A stretch of 64,000 nt of DNA, from assembly GCA_025738555.1 (NCBI GenBank), contig JAOVFP010000004.1, positions 2,170,001 through 2,234,000 of the forward strand, given 5' to 3'. The position numbers were made by a program, and so were the translations under genes. This stretch comes from Cyathus striatus (lineage: Eukaryota > Basidiomycota > Agaricomycetes > Agaricales > Nidulariaceae). The notes beneath the pieces were generated by a model. That model saw only the letters and a list, made by a program, of their open reading frames with translations. It searched no databases and was not told where the DNA came from. Positions 58,591 to 64,000 of this stretch are shown here, in pieces. The stretch's first letter is position 1; the number at the start of each line of letters is the position of its first letter.

Positions 58591-60340
58591 TGTGTGGCGT
58601 GTTGTCGAGCTCTCTGTGCCGTCGGGTTGAAAGAGATAACCCAACGGAAGTGACTTCATACTCCGCGCGAATCGGCTCAGCAGGTGATTAAAAATCTGAA
58701 TCTCCGCCTCAAAGACCGCACAAATGCAAGGGCAAGGAGTGGGCACCCTAAACATCAAGACTATAATCGGATTAGAATCGGAAGGTGGTGTATGTTATGT
58801 TACCACTCACATGCACGGAAGGAAAGCTATACCGATAGTGAAGCTGGCTGAGTACCAATGCTCGCAAGCTCGATAAGCAATCCAACACAATGATACCCAG
58901 TCCTCCATTCCCTCTTCTATGCACTGGTATTACAAAGGCGAGACATGCATAGCGTCTCCATATTCATACCAAATGTCTCGGGTATTCCTCTGGGAAATCC
59001 GACATTGCTAGGCATGAAGTAATCATGGGCGAACTTCAGGTTCTAGACAGTGGTTTATGTTCAAGGCTTTGATCATCTTTGTATCTGGTCAGCACCAGCC
59101 AGATAAATTAGCATGAATGCATAATCGAAGGATTCCCTAGAAATATGAAGTATGTGGAAGGCGTACTTTGGGTGCACTTGAAGGTACTATCATTAGTTCG
59201 GACGGACGTTCGGAGCATAAAAGCTTCTGATTTGTCAGCAGTTCTACGCGCTTTTACAGCTTACATAAACGCTTACACATAATATCGGCACTTGGTCGAG
59301 CTGATCATCTGGCAGCAATTTAGATTTGCCTGTCCAGTGTGCTAATAAGGAACGCCTTGGAATATGTATTTTTACTAAGAAACAACGAAACCGCGTACTA
59401 AGTATAATTATCACATTGGAACAGGAACATTATGTTCATTTTTGCCTTCAATAGTTCGCATGTATATACCCTGTTGGTGCAATGGGAAGTGTTGATTCAT
59501 TTACCAGTTGTGGTTATCACTTGTTGGGTCAAATCCAAAGCAGAATGTGATTGCTTGTCGAGGATTCTTTCTTGCAAGTTCTACTAAGAGTCGACTATCT
59601 TACTGATTGTTGGCTCACTAAAAGGGTGAGTGAGGTATTAAATATATCATACCCGGAAATCCAACCCCAGGGACATAAGCGGTTTCGATTTCATTAAATA
59701 AATGCCTGATAAAAGGGTGCATTCGGAATACAATGTCCAATCCAACAACACAACGTAACTTTCATAGTATCAGCATATTAACCTTAATAGGTCCTACTAT
59801 ACCAACAGATACCTGAAGGATTGTTACTACTCTACTCTCTTTCCTTCTAAACCTAGTGTCCTTGGCACCATACTCTGCGTTACCGCGTGTCACGTTATCG
59901 ATTCATCCTTTGTGTAAAAGCGACTTTGGTAATATAAATTGAATAAAATAAATAAATAGAAAGCTCCATTTCAAGGAGTAGAAACCAAATGCCATTTGCT
60001 TCTACAACTGCTTGGCGAACAGATAGCTTGTCGTTAATCTTAATATAGGGAGTTATAGTGCTCTGAAGCCAAAAAAAAAAAGATTGACCAAATACAATTT
60101 AGTAAGGTAGCTCGAGTAGTAGTAGTGTCTCTAATCACGAGAATTCCTCCGGACTGTGGCTTGAAAATAAGACGAAATTAAATCAATCAACATCCCTTCG
60201 TTTATATACTACAGTTGTCTGGAATATACCCATATCGATATCTGCGTTACAGTTATTCTGTATTTTATATGCATGCGATACTTGAACTTAGCTTTGAAGT
60301 TGTAAGTAGTGGTATTAAGTTTTGACGATGCTGGGCTGTA
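58591..60340. other. Intergenic DNA
   Basis: No gene, tRNA or transposon end could be supported. Short open frames have no family features. An A-run lies at about 60071. Confidence 0.35.
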
Positions 60341-60344
60341 TGTA

Positions 60345-60412
60345 TCTTTTGGGAGTCGAACCCAATACAATTGATACCCGTATTCCTTAGAGCATACTAG
60401 CGGATGAACCAT
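60345..60412 (-). repeat. tRNA-derived SINE-like head
   Basis: The minus strand has GATGGTTCATCCGCTAGTAT followed by TTGGGTTCGACTCCCAA, a perfect B box within a stem. The AAATTTATAGTTGTATC flank to the right matches the SINE body near 50705 and 52175. Confidence 0.5.
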
Positions 60413-60540
60413 CAGAAAATTTATAGTTGTATCATATTATGTTATTTATTCTGAGACTGATACGTTACCATCATGTCATATACAATGCTAATGATTCAGA
60501 CTGAAAAATAAAAGTTAAACTGGATGATGGGGATTATAGG

Positions 60541-60611
60541 ATCTGCCCGGGAAATGAACCCGTACTACAGCGTCCCAAGTAGCGTAGTGTACTGGTCGAT
60601 ACACCAACAGA
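60541..60611 (-). repeat. tRNA-derived SINE-like head
   Basis: Minus strand: CTGTTGGTGTATCGACCAGT (A-box region), then CGGGTTCATTTCCCGGGCAG (B box with a closed T-stem). The 5' half does not fold as a cloverleaf acceptor, so a functional tRNA gene is not claimed. Confidence 0.5.
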
Positions 60612-60612
60612 A

Positions 60613-61766
60613 CATTTACTGTTCAGCTGCTTACTTGCTGATAATGTCCATGCCACAAGGTCAGTAGACGATCATGTATATTACTCGATCCAGAAAACCA
60701 CTCGATACTGTACAATGTTAATGTGCGTCAGGGGGGATATCCATATTCATGTTCTTGGAAGCACTCTGAAGCACTCCAGTGAATCTGTCTCCTATCAAAG
60801 TTACTAACAGAGAAGTGCCACAAGGGACCATCGCTGAATGGCAGTTGCCAGTATGGCCCACTCCTTCGCAAGTACTTGAATAGTCGAAAAAATTTCTCCA
60901 AGACTGATCTATTGTATAACTATAGTTCGTCGAGCTTCGCTTGTGATCCTTACTAGTACCTATCGTCTGCCATAACGTCTTCAAGTTTTAAACTTTAAGG
61001 CTCACTTTGAAAAAGTGGGAAAAGCCTTCGAAATGTAAGTGCTGTATTCAAGTGTCACGCTGAGCAAAGTATGTACTTATCACTCTTTTTTGACGCCAAG
61101 AATGATACTGATTCAGACCCATTAGTGTTTAGGATATAGACAGCTGATAAATGAAGCGCTCATTTAATAATAGCGCTACATTGGCCAACTAGACCGTGTG
61201 TTAAAGACACTTTAAGTACGCGGCAAGCCATTTTATCCACAACCGCCGCTCATATATGCTTAGAATACTTACCACCATCGAATCGATAGCGATCGTTCCT
61301 CAATGCTACTCTTCTATCGCCATTGTTATGAATCAAGTCCGAGGAGTGGTACAGAAAGGAACGGACACACAAGAGCACACACTTCTACATCAGTCTCATT
61401 GGTCAAGCTTGGACTTGCAAGTGTCCACAAGCAGTCGACCTTTCCGATCAGCGTACAACACCCACTACTCGCCCACCTGCACCCACTGCTAAACTTTGAT
61501 AGCAATATTATTAGTTTTCGTTCTATTTATAATATGGCTTACCCGCACAAACATCTCAAGCCATATCCAAGTGCCTGTCACGTTCAGCTTTTCGATCCGA
61601 GGATCTGCAGTTTCATTATATAGATGTGTACGCCACCTGTCAAATATGGGTCAAATATGTGCCACTGTGGTGGTTTCCTAGAATATTCAACAATGTTCCA
61701 CTGGACTACATATGGTATATAATAAATAAGAAAGCACACGAAGGAGGTATAAGAACTTCAGGAAAC
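60613..61766. other. Region downstream of the GMC gene
   Basis: Intergenic; a CTTCTCTGTTAGTAAC fragment near 60800 (minus strand) is another SINE tip. The open frames at 61256-61681 are not convincing. Nothing else is seen. Confidence 0.35.
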
Positions 61767-64000
61767 TTAGAGTTTCCAAGCTTTCTTGATAAGATCCGCC
61801 GCTCTTTCAGCAAGTATGTAGACAGGACCAATTGTATGTGCACCAGGGAGCACAGGCTAAAAACGTCGTATCAGCGTCGATGACTCATGTAGAACAAAGC
61901 AAAAAGTGGCACCCACGAATACTGATGTATCAACTACACGCACACCTGAAACACCCTTCACCAACAACTTGGGACTCACAACGCCCCACGAAGCATTAGC
62001 AGGGGACATTCTTGCGGTACAGCTAGGATGCCACGTCGTTACTACCGTCCTTCTTATGGCATTTGCTATGGATTCGTCGTCTTCGGCTACACCGAGCTCT
62101 CCATACCGACTGACGATGAGGTCGTTCCATACTTCTGTACTTACGAAACGTCGGATCGTTTTTACGGCTTCCACCATTGTTGCAATATCGAGCCTGTGTG
62201 TCATAAATGCAGGATTAATGTTTGGGGAAACAAATGGGTCGACAGATGCGAGTGTAACGGCTCCATCTATAAAAAAGTTGTTCGCTGATTAAACGAACTG
62301 TTCTGTACAATGTAGTGAACGACACGCACGAGACAAGGGATTCATGACAGCTGTATATACTGTGATGAAGTTTCCTATTGGTGGGAATGCATTGTCGGCA
62401 ACAGCGAACCCATTCTGCGTAAAATTAAATTTAAGAGCTATTAAATCATATGTCAAAACGTACGACGAACAAAAACTCGAAGTGAGCACCGCCTGGTCCT
62501 GATTTGAGATCAAATGGTCAGACAACTGCAAACTCTATGAAGGAAACGAACTACGTACCGGCCGATGGATCAGGTACACCATTCAAAACTGTTTTATTGA
62601 CTCTGATGAATCCAAGATTGTTTGCAGGAGGATTGGCGAACCAGCCTTGACCAGTCGTGTTCCACTGCACTAGTAGTTCGAATGCAAAGGTACCATTGCG
62701 TACAATCGTGTCGAAGGTATTCTTAGTGTTGACAAGGAAGTAGTTCGGGAGCAGCGGATGATCTTGCAAGTTTTGTCCAACATCGGGTAAATCGACGACA
62801 GGCTTGATACCCATACATGAGAGGGCCGTTTGGTTTCCAATTCCAGACAGCATTAGAATTTTTGGAGTGCCAATGGCCCCAGCAGATAAAATGACTTCTT
62901 TGCCTGCAGTTACGATATATCTTTTGTCTGTTCCGAAGGTCGTTAGAAATTAGAGTGTTCATTTAATTAATCGTGACGGACCATCATTTAACTGTCCCAG
63001 TTCTACTTTGGTAAATTTAGGGCGTCTTTTGGACATTCCAGATAGAATAAGCCTGGTAACTTGAGTATTAATTAACACGTCTAGATTATGGCGATTTAAT
63101 GCAGGTTCTAGATATGCCGTTGCAGAACTAGAGCGTTTGCTTCTTCCAACAGTTGATTGTACGACGCCTACGATAATGCCATCGCTGAACACAAGAAAAT
63201 GGAGGATCTAAACAAAGTTTCACTAACCGACACCCGACAGATTCCCGGACTGCATATCAAGATTATAGGTGAATATCCCTCCAAGTTCTTTACTAGAAGA
63301 AACCACTCTGCTGTCGACCACCGAAGCAAAACCCGGCGCACTAACAGCAATCGGACCGTGACCATGTAAATAAGGGTCTACTTGACCAGTGGTGTCGTGA
63401 TTATCAGCAGGAGGCACTAGCCGTTCACTCTTCTGTCAGTCAGTAAGAAGTCCCTCTAAACGGCTGAACATACATACTTTTAAATAATAACTTCGTAAAT
63501 TTTTCCATTCCCAAGAAGGATCGCCAGTCAAGCGCGCCCATCGATCATACTCCTCGTCTGCGCCCCTTGTGTATGTTAAAAAATCTATGTATAACTACTA
63601 TTAGCATTCGGAAACGATATGAAGTCTAAAAGTAGACGACATACTAATACTGCTGCTTCCTCCTAACAATCTTCCACTGGGATACGATAGAACCCTGTTA
63701 AAAAGCGCAGGTTGGGGAGTAGTTGTATAGTTCCATGTGGTTAAAGTAGCAGGGAGATTGGCTGGCGCTAGAAATGGGATAATAGACGGCATAACGCCCT
63801 CGTTACTATTAACTGGGTAAATACTTATACTGTTTAGATATCGGTCGACATGCTTACCTTCCCCCAGCTTCAATGACCAGCACTGACACCTCTTTAATCT
63901 CTGACAAGCGACTTGCGATTACATTCCCAGCAGACCCACCTATCAACCTTTATGTTAGAAAATACTAATCGCGGTGATAATACGGTTCATACCTCCAGCA
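61767..64000 (-). CDS. GMC oxidoreductase (aryl-alcohol oxidase-like), 5' end off the window
   Basis: Eleven exons in phase: 63993->64000, 63858-63939, 63645-63829, 63478-63584, 63228-63432, 62982-63167, 62559-62927, 62464-62498, 62330-62414, 61917-62266 and 61767-61856 (TAA). About 567 residues are visible; only some 30-40 are missing. Seen in order: the end of the FAD loop ([14 protein letters not shown]), GMC signature 1 ([18 protein letters not shown]), signature 2 ([16 protein letters not shown]), [12 protein letters not shown], the active-site [11 protein letters not shown] with its His, and the second His in [10 protein letters not shown]. Such FAD enzymes oxidise alcohols and release H2O2, usually secreted in wood- and litter-decay fungi; a signal peptide would lie off the edge. 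One donor (GTCCGT at 62981) is unusual. Confidence 0.92.

Noticed and set aside
1..64000. CRISPR-like or bacterial defence arrays
   Set aside because: No regularly spaced short repeats with unique spacers; the sequence is eukaryotic with spliceosomal introns.

Overview
This looks like a nuclear segment from a basidiomycete fungus of the Agaricomycetes. The signs are intron-dense genes with GT-AG introns of about 45-65 nt, DUF6533-type multi-span membrane protein genes, a YakC-like aldo/keto reductase, a secreted-type GMC oxidoreductase, and abundant non-autonomous transposable elements. No rRNA gene, bacterial operon or CRISPR array is present. Gene models were built by hand from splice sites and reading-frame phase, with no database search.

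Layout. Positions about 2434-49540 form a tandem array of seven related units (core 4.7-6.2 kb). Each unit has a plus-strand DUF6533-type gene (copies A-G), a minus-strand zinc-less MDR dehydrogenase/quinone-reductase-type gene facing it tail to tail (Z1-Z7), and a second, 5'-truncated MDR relic (W1-W6) to its right. For copies A-D a continuous spliced reading frame can be written from the first hydrophobic helix to the stop; their first codons are unresolved. E carries a solo LTR in an intron and a lost splice donor. F and G share a stop codon. Only the last MDR copy, Z7 (47774-48976), is an intact 344-residue gene. Five of the others share a one-base frameshift near codon 12 and the sixth has stop codons.

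The units are peppered with insertions that can be delimited by comparing paralogous units. They include a 1.66-kb long-TIR element (TSD TTATAC), a 2.64-kb composite insertion (TACTAT), a 650-bp solo LTR (TG...CA, CTCTG), a 683-bp TIR element (AAT), a 0.96-kb foldback element (TTTATGT), a 0.31-kb compact element with asymmetric terminal inverted repeats, and a 264-bp insertion that breaks Z1.

To the right of the array, 49540-52500 and 60300-60900 hold decayed tRNA-derived SINE-like sequences. An intact nine-exon aldo/keto reductase gene lies at 52505-53979. Positions 54524-58590 are a nest of Helentron-like elements: one copy inserted in reverse inside a sister copy, plus a third element of a related subfamily. 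The resulting 1-kb arms look like a giant palindrome. The window ends in an intact GMC oxidoreductase gene (61767 to beyond 64000) whose N-terminus lies off the edge.

The MDR, AKR and GMC products are all redox enzymes, but nothing in the sequence shows that they act together. The clearest story here is serial duplication of a two-gene module, decay of the enzyme partner in all but one copy, and heavy use of the array as an insertion target.
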